Shown here in pieces: positions 11,790-25,183 of a DNA stretch of 64,000 nucleotides; the stretch's first letter is position 1; each line of letters begins with the position of its first letter. A program made the position numbers and the translations under genes. The notes below the pieces were generated by a model. That model was not told the origin of the DNA, searched no databases, and saw only the letters and a list, made by a program, of their open reading frames with translations. The DNA comes from Metaphire vulgaris (taxonomy: Eukaryota > Annelida > Clitellata > Crassiclitellata > Megascolecidae). The DNA lies in NCBI GenBank assembly GCA_018105865.1, contig CM030861.1, positions 11,132,738 through 11,196,737 on the forward strand. The letters are read 5' to 3'.

Positions 11790-12690
11790 CATTGGATAGC
11801 AGTAACATGCAGACCACAGCAGTACAATTATAACTTATTAAATGGATTTTTGTGATGAATATCATGAAACAGTTTATATAAAAGAAAATTAGAAAATAAC
11901 GGCAAGATGTCTCTAGTATTAATAGCAATTCTGTCGAGTAACAACTGGACTTTCAACAAAGAAAAGAAATCGAAAGTTAATGCATAATCACAAACTGTGC
12001 ACAGAACTTATGTATAAAAATTCAGGCGAGGCATGAGGCATTTAAAAAAAATCAGCCTGGAGGAATAAACGAAATTGAGCGAGAGAAAAATATAAAAATT
12101 TGGGGCGCACCGATCGAAGAGGGAATTGTGGAATTAGAACTGAGGAAAACTTGCTTCATTGAACTAAAAAAATCATTCGTGAACCGCCTTGTTATTTAAT
12201 TCGGTAAGTAAGCCAACATCCTATAATATATCTTTTAAATATTATTAATATCTTTCAAAGCGTGTAGGGCCTAGATGATTTTCTTACGTTGATTTTTAGA
12301 TTAGGCCTAGGGCCTACTACTGAGGCGTTTGAATAAAGCGAACAGTACTATATAGAGTTATGGAATAATTTTTCATAATGAAACATAGAAACATATACCG
12401 GTAATCTATTTCAATATAGAAAACCTTTGCTATAGCAGACATTTATTCAAATCATTAATCCGTTCATTCTATTGGTATATCTTAACAAAATCGCAAAATT
12501 GGGTCAACTTTGCTAATTTGCGATGTCAGTTGTAAAATAATTTCGCGTCTCTTTATTAGGCGCAATAAAATTTCGTCAACTGAGTTAACAGTCAGACAAA
12601 CTTCCCACTGCATAATATCTTTCATCTTCACGGATATTAATTTGTCTAGCGCTTTGGTGGTCCTGAGTTTCAAACACCACCCTCCACATT
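11790..12690. other. AT-rich intergenic stretch, nothing supported
   Basis: No splice-consistent open frame, tRNA-like sequence or long tandem repeat was recognised here. Confidence 0.5.
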
Positions 12691-13100
12691 GGGGCTGTCC
12701 ATTAATGATGTCAACAATTTTTGGGCAATTTTTGACCCCCCTCCCTCCTTGTCAACAACTGTGAACTTTCACTTACCCCCCATAATTACGTCAAAACTTT
12801 TGACCCCCCAAGATCAATGACAGGTCTCAATAACAAGGTTATTATTTCTTGCGGTGATGACCATTTTTAACCTTTTTTCTCATCGAGTGTCAAAAAGTGG
12901 TGGTGATGACCTTTTTTGCCACGATTTTTTCCATTGTAATAAGTAGTATTCTATGAAATTTCCTATTTCTTGATTATTTGTGAAAGGTGAAATTGTTGAC
13001 GTCAACTTCTCTTGACCCCCCCTCTTCTCCCCTGTCAACAACTGTCAAACTTTTTCAACCCCTCCCCCTAAATTTTTGACGTAATTAATGGACAGCCCCC
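12691..13100. mobile_element. MITE with long inverted repeats, GGGGCTGTCCATTAAT ends
   Basis: The left end GGGGCTGTCCATTAATGATG is mirrored by AATTAATGGACAGCCCC at the right end. Both arms continue inward as partly inverted TGACGTCA-like and TTTTTGACCCCCC segments. About 410 bp, with no coding capacity. The superfamily is uncertain. Confidence 0.7.
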
Positions 13101-13551
13101 ACTCAAGAACCATGTCTAAAACACTGATCTTTAAGTCACCTGCGGAAGAGAATATAGGAAAACTAGAGAATACTTTTCGTATTTCGATTTTACTTACTTG
13201 CCGACAGGACTGCTGACACTGAGAAGAATCGGAGACATCGCAACAATGCAGAAAATCGGAAGCTAGAAACAACACAGAAGTGCAAACAAACAAACATATA
13301 GAAACAGATTTACAAACACAGAAACGGACATAGAAACAGATACAAAATGTCGCTTAATAAGAATATTACCGAAATGAAGGCCCTTCCGTGTATAAGGGGG
13401 AAAAGCCAACTACCAGGGAGGCAAAAGTTTGGGGTCTTCTTTGCAAAGATGAAAATACCCGCATTTGTCAAAACTGTGTTTTGCGAGTAGAGAGATCGAC
13501 TTACGTAAGCACTTTCGGAAATAAAAATACAAAGAGCGAAACTACTAATAG

Positions 13552-14157
<606 letters not shown>

Positions 14158-14159
14158 AA

Positions 14160-15110
14160 ATGGAAATTATGTGATTAGCCGAAGATGAACATAACACGGA
14201 TGATGTTAATTGAGCGGTGAATTCGCTCTGACGGGCATTATAAAATCAGCCTCCATCGGGCAAAATCGCACAGGTTCAAAACCCACAGCGACCTGAGTTA
14301 GGCGTTTAGACTCAATTACGGACCACGAGTCGTGACAGAAGCTACTGCGGCAGGGTCTGTAGAGGCCCAACACCCCACAGCAGTGACGACCTGAGCTGAC
14401 CGATAAGGCCTATTGTCGTGAAAGAGAATAATTTGATAACTCTCGACAACACCGGATCTAAGCAGTCGAATCAACCTTATTTCTACGAATTGACTTTTTC
14501 TCCAACGCTTTAAATTATTCTCGACCTCGACTTCCGTCTGTTCCTTCCTGACTTCCGAAGTTCCTGTAACCAGCCGGTTGTTGTGCGTGTTTTGATATTT
14601 GTGTGCGGCTGCTCTGTCAGGTATTTTTATAGCGGTCCTTCCTTGGTAAAAGGCTACTATACAGCTTCACTGTCTATCGCTGATTACATATCAGGGCACA
14701 GCGATTCTCGAAACATTAAACAGACCATTTTAACCTACAATCCGTGCTCGCGCTCGGGGCAGGATAATACTAATCCAATACCTATACCTAATACCCAATC
14801 ATTGAAATGTGAACAACTGCCTGATAAATAAAATCTGACAAAATACGCAATGGCCATTTGATGTACACGTATTTTTGTGTACGTTAAAATTATTAGTGCT
14901 CACAATTGTTACCAGAGACGTTTAACGCTGCAATGACTCGCCTTAAACTACGATTTTACGAACAATTGGAGTCTCTTCGAACATTCATCGCGCGAACAAA
15001 TAATAATAATAGTAATAATAATAATAATATGTAGTAGTATTAATACTAATTAGTGTCACTCCAGAGATTTAACGCAGTCGCCTTCCGCGGAGCTTTCAAC
15101 AAATAATATA
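14160..15110. other. No gene seen
   Basis: A B-box-like CAGGTTCAAAACCC at about 14270 hints at an old SINE head, but no A box or body could be matched to another copy. Confidence 0.4.
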
Positions 15111-15113
15111 GTA

Positions 15114-15167
<54 letters not shown>

Positions 15168-15187
15168 GCTACTACTACTACTACTAT

Positions 15188-15231
<44 letters not shown>

Positions 15232-15252
15232 ATAATAATAATAATAATAATA
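15114..15252. repeat. (ACT)n(AAT)n microsatellite
   Basis: About 115 bases of ACT repeats followed by a short AAT run. Confidence 0.95.
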
Positions 15253-15517
15253 GCATAATGTTATAATTAAACGTGATTTCGCGCATGGACTGTGGAGAGC
15301 ATTGTCAACTATATTTTCGCTTCAATTCAAGCAAGCAAAGTAAAATAATCTCCTGATATAACGTTTTGGATAGTGGCACCTCATTTATGACCTGATTCTT
15401 ACTTAGGGCGCTTAGTTATAATTGTTTAACTTTAGCCAGCCTTTTCACACTCACATTCAGTCAGTACTGTAGTAGTAACCACATCAGCATTTCTACCCTA
15501 TCAGATTCCGGTTATTG

Positions 15518-15522
<5 letters not shown>

Positions 15523-15575
<53 letters not shown>
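15523..15575. repeat. (CT)n microsatellite
   Basis: About 50 bases of CT dinucleotides. Confidence 0.95.
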
Positions 15576-15578
<3 letters not shown>

Positions 15579-15950
15579 GGGGGCGCACAGCCCAAGCGAG
15601 CAGTCGACGATGCGACAGAAAAGTTCTGGCTTTGACTTGTAATTGCGAACAGATCTCAGCTAGCTGCTGTTAATCGGGGTGGGGTGTAGGGGTGAGGTGT
15701 GGGGTGGGGTGGGGGCAGTGAAATGTCACCTCCTCAAGGGCAGAGGGTTGTTTCGAAAACTCGCCGGCAGCAGCAGCCGCAGCCGCAGCAGCAGCAGGAG
15801 CAGCAGCAGCAGTTCACAGCGGCTACTCTAACCGCCGCTGTACGCGGACGCTTGTACAACTTCCTTTGAGGGTGCCGAAACAGCGCATACGCCGCATGCA
15901 CATAGGGTGTACGAACTTTCTGTACTCGATCGAAAAACGATTTGTTTTTA

Positions 15951-15951
15951 T

Positions 15952-16021
<70 letters not shown>
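15951..16021. repeat. (TA)n microsatellite
   Basis: About 70 bases of TA dinucleotides. A further (TA)n at 16478-16511 hosts the TA-targeting MITE that starts at 16512. Confidence 0.95.
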
Positions 16022-16023
<2 letters not shown>

Positions 16024-16476
16024 GCTTAAAAAGCACGAAGTTGGGGCTAATGTTCCAGCGAGGCACGGCTCTTAATAGCGGACCTATTTTCTGGCGTTTA
16101 GTCTTCGAAACGGTCTCGAACCCGGGTGGGTACTCAGTCGGTCGGTCATTCGATCAGTTATCGCGTTCGTATCGTCGGACGGAGTGACTCAGTTTACTCA
16201 GCGTTATCGAGTTTCGCTGGTTCGCTTAGATAACTCGTCGCCCGCCCCCACCCCCACCCCCACCCCACTCCACAGCCTTCTTCCACTGCCTCTTCTGAAA
16301 ACGAGTCTTATCAGGAGGCAGAGCATTCTCTCCATCTCTTTCTCTCGGAGTATAATAAAGAACCGTTCATGTAGAAGCCGATGCTATAGACGGTTTTCTA
16401 TAAGACTGTTTTTCTTTAAGATAAAAGCCGACTGAACAATTCAGAAGATATACTAATTAGAAACCCACTCAAAACT

Positions 16477-16511
<35 letters not shown>

Positions 16512-16514
<3 letters not shown>

Positions 16515-16685
16515 TGAAACCCGCTTAATTGCATAGGTGCCGTGCAAGCCTTGCTTATGCGATTAACAGGGCTATGCAAATAGCCGAGACGTCTGATACA
16601 CAAAACACCGGTTTAGGTTTTTATGTTGTTATGCGATTATGCGGGTTATGCAATTAAGCGGTATGTGATTAAGTGGGATCCACTG
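16512..16685 (+). mobile_element. pogo/Tc1-like MITE at a TA site
   Basis: Ends CAGTGAAACCCGCTTAATTG and AATTAAGCG...GGGATCCACTG form imperfect inverted repeats. The element sits between TA dinucleotides inside a (TA)n array, matching the TA target of Tc1/mariner/pogo transposases. Its arms repeat TTATGCGATTA-like units. 174 bp. Confidence 0.75.
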
Positions 16686-16891
16686 TATATATATATGGGT
16701 GTTTGGATGGAATATATATATATATAGAGTATATATATACAATATATATATATATGTATATATATAGGGCTGTTTTAATGGAACCCTTCTTTGAGAGACA
16801 CTTTTCTCCTAATGTGTTTCTGAGATTTCCTGTTTTCCTGTTCCTCGTGTTCACTTTCTTGACAATTGTTATCTAAACTCTTTTTCGCTCA

Positions 16892-16892
<1 letters not shown>

Positions 16893-16988
<96 letters not shown>

Positions 16989-17171
16989 CTCACACACACA
17001 CACACACACATACTGGGCTTTCGTGCTAGGTCAGCTGTGAGAAATTTTGGGGGCGAAGAAAATGAATTTTTCATAGGATTTGAGTCACGCGGGACAAATT
17101 CTGGATCTCCCGTCGACAAAACGATGAGACTTATGCGACTGTCTCTGTGTCTTCCTTTCTCTGTCTGTATG

Positions 17172-17220
<49 letters not shown>
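16893..17220. repeat. (TC)n, (CA)n and second (TC)n arrays
   Basis: About 95 bases of TC then (CA)n to about 17010, and a further (TC)n at 17173-17219. Confidence 0.95.
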
Positions 17221-17223
<3 letters not shown>

Positions 17224-17388
17224 TGTGCGGTTGTTGACTGTGTGAACCCATGAGCAGAATGTCAAGAGGTCCGTGAATTTATGCGCATTGCACGCAACGC
17301 AACCATAATGGAGAAATCGCAGTTGGGGGTGGGTCGACGTCACCGCCCGCCATCTGTCCACGGGAACCGGAATTCTTTAACTAAGAGA

Positions 17389-17419
17389 ACGCCGCCGCCG
17401 CCGCCGCCGCCGCCGCCGC
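17389..17419. repeat. (CCG)n microsatellite
   Basis: About ten CCG units, the only pure CG-rich trinucleotide array in the window. Confidence 0.9.
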
Positions 17420-18019
17420 AGTAGCGAATTTTAATGAGGAGAACACTAGCCGAATAATCACGTGACCTTAATAACAACGGGGGTCCGTACTCCAGTCTCC
17501 AGCGAGCCCCGAGGCCCCAAAAAGTCCCTCCTCCCCCGCCCGGAACGATATCCTGTGGTTTTACTGCTATGATAATTAATGTGATCAGCAAAAACCCACC
17601 GTCAAGTTGTCTCCAAACACCGCAACGAAGACGAAGAAAATAGAACATGCAAATATGTTCCGCCTCATCATCATCATCATCATCATCATCGCCATTATCG
17701 CAGCGTCAAATTTCGTGTCTTTTACAATCCATGATTGGACAAAAAAACGTGCAGAAAATCCAAGAAACTATTTATTCCAAGACGCGACGAGCAGACGACA
17801 GTGCTCCCGATGGCGCGCCAAAAGCCTCTCTCTCTCTCTCGTCAGGCGATTGACGAAAAGCGGCGACAGGTGTCGCTTCGCCGATCTGTTAACCTCCCTC
17901 CTCCATGTCAGCGGCCGAAACTATGGAGCGCCGATGCATTCATTATTCGTACAATACAATTTGAATGGAAGTTGGAGAGGCAAGCATTTGCTCGGACCAT
18001 CACAAACATAACAGTAAAA

Positions 18020-18048
18020 TGATGATGATGATGATGATGATGATAATG

Positions 18049-18126
<78 letters not shown>

Positions 18127-18145
18127 TAATTAATATTATTATTAT

Positions 18146-18222
<77 letters not shown>

Positions 18223-18223
18223 T
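18020..18223. repeat. Compound (GAT)n(AAT)n(ATT)(ACT)n microsatellite
   Basis: About 200 bases in which GAT, AAT and ACT arrays follow each other, each differing from the next by one base per unit. Confidence 0.95.
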
Positions 18224-18947
18224 TTACAGTTGGTCTTTCACAAAGGAAGTAATGACTCCTATGCATTGATTTATTACTGCAAAAAGCATTTGGGGTGAAT
18301 ATTTAAAAAAAGTAAATCTACACATAAATATGTTTAAGCTCTGGTGATGACCTTTTTGCCTGTCAGGCATTTATAGAACGTTAAAGTAGCAAAAATCACA
18401 TAGCATTGGGGTGGGGTAAATGATACTATATCCCCTCACTAATTATTGAAGGACAGACCCTTGCAGTCACTACTTCCTCCTCCCCCCGTTTTCTACACCC
18501 CCGCTCCTAAACCCACTTTAAATAAATCAGATCACGCCATTCTTAGTTTTCGTTTAATTAAAGTCTTGTTTCGACGGATTCGGTTTTCCATAGCGTCGAT
18601 CGTAACGGGAGAGCGTATAGGGCGGGCGGGGCGATAGAACCAGTGCAAAGCACTTTAACCGGCAGCAGCCGGGCTGCTGATGAGGCAGATAGAGCTCCGC
18701 CCCCCCCCCAATGACCCTCTCTCCCCCGTGGCGCCATTCATCGTCATCTCTTAACAAGCAGTGCCTCTTTCCGTTCCATCGGCGCTCACAGCAGGGGCGC
18801 TGTGTGGCTACGGCCACCGAATCTGTCCTAAAAATGGCGTTCAAGATTCATTCTACTGCCCCAGTTTCAAATTTCTAAACAGCGAATCTCGCCCGGTCAC
18901 CGACTTCCCTTTCCTTTTCCAACTTCATCTCCATCCTCCCTCCCTCC

Positions 18948-19110
18948 CAGTGGCGGCTCCACAGAGGTTCCGAGGGGGGGTGTGCCCCCTACTGAGTGCC
19001 TGTCCCCTAGTGCCCCCTCTGTTGGGACCCGATACTTAATACTACATACCTAACAACAAATGGTTGGTCCCCCTCCAACGGCCCCCTCTTGTCAAATTTG
19101 AGCCGCCATT
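18948..19110 (+). mobile_element. hAT-like MITE, CAGTGGCGGCT family (decayed right end)
   Basis: Opens CAGTGGCGGCTCCACAGAGG and retains the internal CAACAAATGGTTGG segment; the right end has decayed to GAGCCGCCATTTC. Confidence 0.7.
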
Positions 19111-19899
19111 TCTTAAATCCACATCAAAGTGGCGTTGCCGGGGTCACGGAATAAAATGGCCCATCGACTTTTTAAATAAAAATAATTTTGGATTATATTT
19201 AAATACTTTCTTGAATCAATGACATTTACTTCGTTCATAACCTCCTTATTTAAAAACCGGAAAGTACCCAGGAAATTCTAACTTAACAACCAACGCCCCC
19301 AATTTGAGACCGACACCACCCCATCTCAACTATGAGATTAGTAGATTACCTTTTTTGCTTGTCGGACTTCATTTGGCAGGGGACCCCAGAATTTACCGAC
19401 ACCCCCAAATTTATAATAATATAAATAACCCTGTATGTGCCCCATCCCTGGCTGCGCCAATCCTGACCCGTGTTCGTTCTTCACCTGGGTACGCCAATTC
19501 GAAGATGAATATCAAAACGATATCCTGTTCTCAGTGTTAGCCTATACGGTGTCGTTAGTGTGCAGTATGAAATGGCAGGGCGTGCTCTATTTCGAACCAT
19601 GTAGATCGAAATTGATAATGATATTATTGATTATTCTTGCAAAGATTAAAGCAATGAAGATGAAGCAAGAAGAAAATGTGGATTTTGTTGGAGAATTTGT
19701 TCAAATCGATTAGATTTTTACACATCTAGGGACTATATACCTTCCATTTAAATCAGTGGCTCTCTAGCAAATTAGCAATCGTGTTGACGCCAAGCCAAAA
19801 ATATCCATTGTCGGCGTTAAAATATCCATACAATTTCTTAATGTCTCAGAAAACTTTTTCATAAATCCTTCGGGAATTAAGTACCGAGGGCAAAAAAAA

Positions 19900-19934
<35 letters not shown>

Positions 19935-20046
19935 ATCTCATACATAACCCAAAACTATCTATCTGACTCTCTCTTCTCCCTCTCTCTGACAGATGCGCGG
20001 TCCAGTCTAGCTATTTATCGCGCCTGTTTCGTTGTTTATCGCAGCA

Positions 20047-20839
20047 ATGTTCGATCAAATGTTGGATTTTTGCAAGGATTTTTGGACACCGGAGGTAGCC
20101 AAGAAGTCTGTCTACGTTGCATTGGTGGCCGTTGGAGTTTATTGTTTTAAGTGAGAATTTTCCAACTGATATTTTCCATCTTTTGTATTAAACACGAATC
20201 GTCTGTTTGGCAGAATCGATAGAAAACAATCCAGTTCCAGATTTTGCCTTCTGTTGAAATCGCGTTGGTACAGGTCATTGAAGGGTATGTAATGTACTGT
20301 AAGCCAAATTTATTTAGCTCTGATGAAGCTTAATTCCTACAAATTAGCTTTTCTTCGTCGCTGTTTCTTTCATATGCGCAACAATCTTAACACAAAGTAA
20401 GTGAAACGTCGTGACTTTATGTGGCGCTTTAGAAGTAGCACTGCGGTAGCTGCTTCTTATTAGGCACTTAGGGCCTAATCATAACATGAAATAGCCATAG
20501 CCAAATGTTAGTCAGGCAGGGGATTTTATCCAAATGGTCATCATGGTAGTCAGGGAGGGGGTTTTATCCAAAGGATCATCGTCATCATCACCATCACTAC
20601 TACTACTGTTGTTGCAGATGTAGCACACTTTTTTATTTGTATACCAATTGATATTACAGGCAATACATGAGAGGACCAACCTATAGAGGCAAGGCAAGAT
20701 TAGATGGAAAAGTTATCATAATCACTGGAGCCAACACTGGAATTGGAAAAGAAACTGCCAAGGACCTTGTTAAAAGAGGTAGTTAGATGTTTTCATTATA
20801 AGACTGCACCGCAAACTTGCACTTTATATATAAATGTTC

Positions 20840-20881
<42 letters not shown>

Positions 20882-20908
20882 GTAATAGTAATAGTAATAG
20901 TAATAGTA

Positions 20909-20968
<60 letters not shown>

Positions 20969-21778
20969 GTGGAGTTACACAACTGAAATAGGATATTGGC
21001 TTGAGAATATGAAATTACTTTGTTTAATTTTTTAGATGTTGACAAAAGAAGTTCAATGTTCATTATCAACTTTAACTTAAATAGCCGTGTGTTTATGATG
21101 TTTTTAATTTGCTAGTTGTGTTTTTGTATCTAGGGGCCAAGGTATATATCGGTTGCAGATCACTTCAGAGAGCTAATCAAGCGATCAGAGACATTCAGAA
21201 GGAGACTGGAGTGATTGGCGACAAACTCTCCGTCATTCTTTTGGACTTGGCATCTCTGAAATCTGTTCGAGAATTTGTAAAAGAATTTAAGACAAGTAGG
21301 GTGAATGTTGAATTTACCGATACTTGTAACTGTACTTGTACTTGTACTTTGCTTGTACTTTACTAGTACTTGTACCGGTATTTGCAGATGCGTGGATATG
21401 ATAGACTTTGCTTATTTAATGACTAATTATATTTAACCCTTTTGCCTGCAAGGCTGATGTTTTGGCTTCATAGGCTATTGGTTATGCGGATTGCCGATTT
21501 CAAAGGGTTAATGTGATTTCAGTGGCATGTGAATCAGTGTTTGTTAATGTTAACAGTGATACGTTGTTCTATAAGCTGCACTTGTTTTGGCATTTGTCCA
21601 CAAGATGAGGTGGGTTTAAGACTTACTTGACAGATCACCAGTGGTATAGATGTGTGGTCAGAGCTGATAATTGAAACACTAACTAGTCGTGTTCCCTTTT
21701 CCTCGTCATTCATAGCCGCTATGAACAACAGCAAAAAAAAAGTTTCATTTCGGATGAACAAACACAGGCTGCTAGCTT

Positions 21779-21810
<32 letters not shown>

Positions 21811-22610
21811 TCAGTATATTAAAATATCAGTATATTCTATCGGCAGAAATCTTCTAACAAAACATACTTCCATGCTCACGTAATTACAGCTTGCACTTTT
21901 TTCACAAATCCTTTAAATTTGGAATCTTTTGTCATGGCATCTACATAAAATTTTGTTGCATTGATCCCGCTATAAAATAACTTCCAAATTGTATTTTATA
22001 AGTATTTATTTTAATGCTGATGATGTATAAATCTTGTAAACTGTCAGAAATGCGACTACACCGACTGTGTATTGTTTTATTTAGAAGAGACCAGATTGGA
22101 CATTCTTATAAATAATGCTGGAGTAGCGTGGTCTTCTCAGAAAAAAACCGTAGATGGATTTGAGACCATATTTGGTGTCAACCATCTAGGTAATCCACTG
22201 CTGTATTTCATTGCTTTATCTCTGACCAGTTTCTGACTCACAGTGTAAAATATGCATGCTTGAAATATTGCTTTTAATCATCATCATCAAATATCATCAT
22301 ATCATCATCATCATCATCATATGATGAAATTTTATGAATTGTTACAAATTTTATGTGGTGGGTGAAATTTTCACAGGTCACTTTCTGTTGACGCATCTGC
22401 TGATGGACAGTTTGACCTCTGTCCCGAAAAGTCGCATTGTTAACGTTTCTGCAAAAGCCCACCAGCAAGGAACCATCAATTTCGATGACATTATGCTCGA
22501 AAAAAACTTTAGCGTTCCCGTGCATACTGTCAAAGCAAGCTGGCAAACATTCTTTTCACCAGAGAGCTAGCAAAACGTCTTAAGGGTAAATTCAGTCTAA
22601 TAATAACAAC

Positions 22611-22642
<32 letters not shown>

Positions 22643-22667
22643 GATAATAATGATAATAATAATAATA

Positions 22668-22711
<44 letters not shown>

Positions 22712-22727
22712 AATGATAATAATGATG

Positions 22728-22812
<85 letters not shown>

Positions 22813-23588
22813 TGATCAATTCAGTAATTAAATTGCAGAGAGACTTATTTGACTATTTATCTTCTTTAATCGGTACTGTGCATTACAGATAGGATTTGAT
22901 ATCTATTAATGATTTATCAAATTTAATATGTGTTATGTCAGTAATTTAGAGAAATAATTTGCATAGAAACAAAACTGTCAATATCGAAGTGCGAAGTGTT
23001 ATCGTGTTTAAAAGCAGGTATTTTTTAAGCACTTGAATTTCAAATTGCTTCTCATTGAGTTAGAATATTTAAACCCCCCTATATGGGCTTCGACTGGTCA
23101 TGAGATTAGTACAGAACCGTTGAGTATTTTTCGGGGGAGACGCAGCACGAGAGTTTGACTTGACGACATTTTTTGGTCTTCGAGATCTATTCACCTGAAA
23201 ATGTTGATGTTCCCCTCCCCGCCCCCCTCCACGATTCCGGAATCCTGGCCACGCTACTGATTCTGGTTTTAAATTGAGCTTGAACTGAGGCACGTTTTGA
23301 TTTATCGATTTGCGTTCTGAAAGCTGTTTACGTGTGGACTTCTGCTTAGGAACTGGCGTTACGACGTACTCGTTACATCCCGGAGTGATAGAGACGGAAT
23401 TACTGCGAGACATGCCTTTTGTCAACAGTTTCATTGTGCGTAATCTTCTTCGGCCGGTGAAATGGCTGCTGTTTAAGAATTTGCAAGACGGGGCGCAGAC
23501 TACCGTCTATTGTGCCGTCGACGAACGCCTGGACAACGAAAGTGGAAAGTATTACAGGTATGCGAGAAGTTTGCTAAATGGTTTTGCA

Positions 23589-23647
<59 letters not shown>

Positions 23648-23650
23648 CAC

Positions 23651-23695
<45 letters not shown>

Positions 23696-23707
23696 ATAAT
23701 AATAATT

Positions 23708-23742
<35 letters not shown>

Positions 23743-24261
23743 GTAATAATAATGATAATAATAGTAATAATAATAATTGTGTTTTCCTTGGTTGTGTACT
23801 ACTGGTTGTGTACTACTTTTTTATGCTGTGCTTGTCACGAATAAAGATGATTATAATAATAATAGTAATAATAATAATAGTAATAGTGATAATAATAATA
23901 GTGTGGGTGTTATACTTGTGTTAAAGTTCGCTGATTAGAGTGATCTGGCGCCCTATGAAGCAACATAAATGTGTTGGAAACTCAGTTAATTTTCATTTCG
24001 TTTTTGAGCAAAGTAGATTTCCTATTACTTTTGGTTTGTCTGTTATGAACTTTCTTTGCTTGGTTTTGGAGTTTGAAGTGACCAAAATGTGGAAATAATT
24101 GTGCCAGTTTTTGTTTCGTTTTTGTTCGTTGCAGTGACTGCAGAGAAGTTCGACCGAATTCGGAAGCGCAGGACGATGCAGTGGCAAAGAGGTTGTGGGA
24201 CATGAGCGTCCAGTTTGTGAAACTTGATCCGTCAGATATCCATCCAAAGTTGAAGCATTGA
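20047..24261 (+). CDS. Retinol dehydrogenase-like short-chain dehydrogenase (RDH11/12/13/14 type)
   Basis: This gene encodes a classical SDR that by family would reduce retinal or lipid aldehydes with NADP(H) at the ER or mitochondrial membrane. Exons: 20047-20150, 20660-20778, 21134-21295, 22085-22189, 22377-22585, 23350-23557, 24135-24261; all introns are GT-AG with matching phases. About 344 aa, close to the family's 310-340. A short N-terminal hydrophobic segment (residues 21-34) fits a membrane anchor. TGANTGIG (57-64) is the cofactor loop, NNAG is at 138-141, Ser188 and YCQSK (Tyr214, Lys218) form the active site, and [10 protein letters not shown] follows. The frame breaks by one apparently missing base near 22516-22522, just before the active-site Tyr; restoring phase there makes the total length divisible by three. 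The ATG was chosen because it starts exon 1 ahead of the hydrophobic segment. Confidence 0.9.
20841..20967. repeat. (AAT)n microsatellite in SDR intron 2
   Basis: AAT repeats with a central block of AGT-AAT variants; lies 62 bases after the exon 2 donor. Confidence 0.95.
21433..21511 (+). mobile_element. TTAA-bounded small MITE, second family
   Basis: Bounded by TTAA with ends TTAACCCTTTTGCCTGCAAG and TTTCAAAGGGTTAA, 79 bp, in SDR intron 3. It shares target and terminal CCC/GGG with the 80-bp family but not its interior. Confidence 0.6.
22600..22812. repeat. (AAT)n/(GAT)n microsatellite in SDR intron 5
   Basis: Over 200 bases of mixed AAT and GAT repeats starting only about 15 bases after the exon 5 donor at 22586. 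Confidence 0.95.
23040..23263 (-). mobile_element. hAT-like MITE, CAGTRGCGTGGCCAGG type, in SDR intron 5
   Basis: The right end ATCCTGGCCACGCTACTG is the mirror of the family left end. The left boundary is decayed. It lies about 87 bases before the exon 6 acceptor. Confidence 0.5.
23588..23900 (+). repeat. (GAT)n/(AAT)n arrays around a LINE-like 3' tail
   Basis: (GAT)n at 23588-23647 and (AAT)n to about 23775 are followed by TGTGTACTAC...GCTTGTCACGAATAAAGAT and more (AAT)n. A similar tail (TGTGTACTATTTGATGGTAT then CTTGTCACGAATAAAGAT) occurs at about 60660-60710, so this looks like the 3' end of a retrotransposon of the CR1/L2 type, which end in short tandem repeats. Confidence 0.55.
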
Positions 24262-24406
24262 TTGCCTCTGGCCCACATTCCACCTTGTTCAATAGCTCTC
24301 ATCCATGTCTCTCATTGAGGAGACATGAGATTTTGATGGGCTGTCAATATTTGGAGAGAAACCTCAAAGCCTGACAAAACCACAACTGATTTTATTTTGC
24401 TTTTTC

Positions 24407-24412
24407 AATAAA
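24407..24412 (+). promoter_or_regulatory. Polyadenylation signal of the SDR gene
   Basis: AATAAA, 146 bases downstream of the SDR stop codon, in AT-rich sequence. Confidence 0.6.
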
Positions 24413-24949
24413 CCTAGACATGCACTCTAATATTTATGACTATGTTTATGAGATCATATATTTTAGTGTTGACATTCAGTTTTGGCATTATGGTTGGATA
24501 TTTTTTACATGGCTAAGAAAAACAAATAATAGTTGTGATTTATTAGTGCTGTAGTTTGTTCATAGTTAGTGTCTCGAATTTATGTTTGACAGGGTATTGT
24601 GACGAATTACGTTTATGTTTTTATTACAAGGTTTTACTTCGTTATGCTGGTTGCCTGTTGAATAATAAGTTATATTAGAAACCAAATAGGGGCTGTATGA
24701 CTGACCAAAAGCAGTACTGTATTTGAATTTCATGTTAAGTCGCTGAAATCGGTGTCACTCAACAAGAGTTGAATTATGTGATAGTGGTGCCATAAAAGTT
24801 GATCGATTGATTTCTCGTGTGGTAAGAACAGGATTAGCAAATAAGTAAGTATCCGAATAAAATATTTATGTTACTTTTATAATAATGGGGGAAAGCGACA
24901 ATCAAAGTCCAAACAAAAATAATAAGCATTTAGATAGTACAGCAATGTC

Positions 24950-24957
24950 TGACGTCA
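24950..24957. promoter_or_regulatory. Full palindromic CRE-like site TGACGTCA
   Basis: TGACGTCA, the CREB/ATF consensus, 227 bases upstream of the BTB-kelch start codon and 690 bases after the SDR stop. It could be chance, as TGACGTCA-like sequence also occurs in MITEs of this window. Confidence 0.3.
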
Positions 24958-25183
24958 ATATTATGGCGCTCTCAAAAAAGTTCTATATCCTCTTACGTCA
25001 ACTGGCGCCACCTGTCGCCAGCGTCGAAAATAATTTAGTGTTTACTGTTTACTTGGAGCGTTCGACATCGTTAAACGGCGTTTTGTTGATTTCGAAGCCG
25101 TTCGTCTGTTTTCGCAGTAATTTCCTTGCAAAGGCAAAGCCGATGTCAGCCTCGACTTCTTCATAGCAGCAAACGGCGTCGAA

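Noticed and set aside
22274..22546. Minus-strand frame opposite SDR exon 5
   Set aside because: It is the antisense of a conserved SDR exon plus a (GAT)n run.
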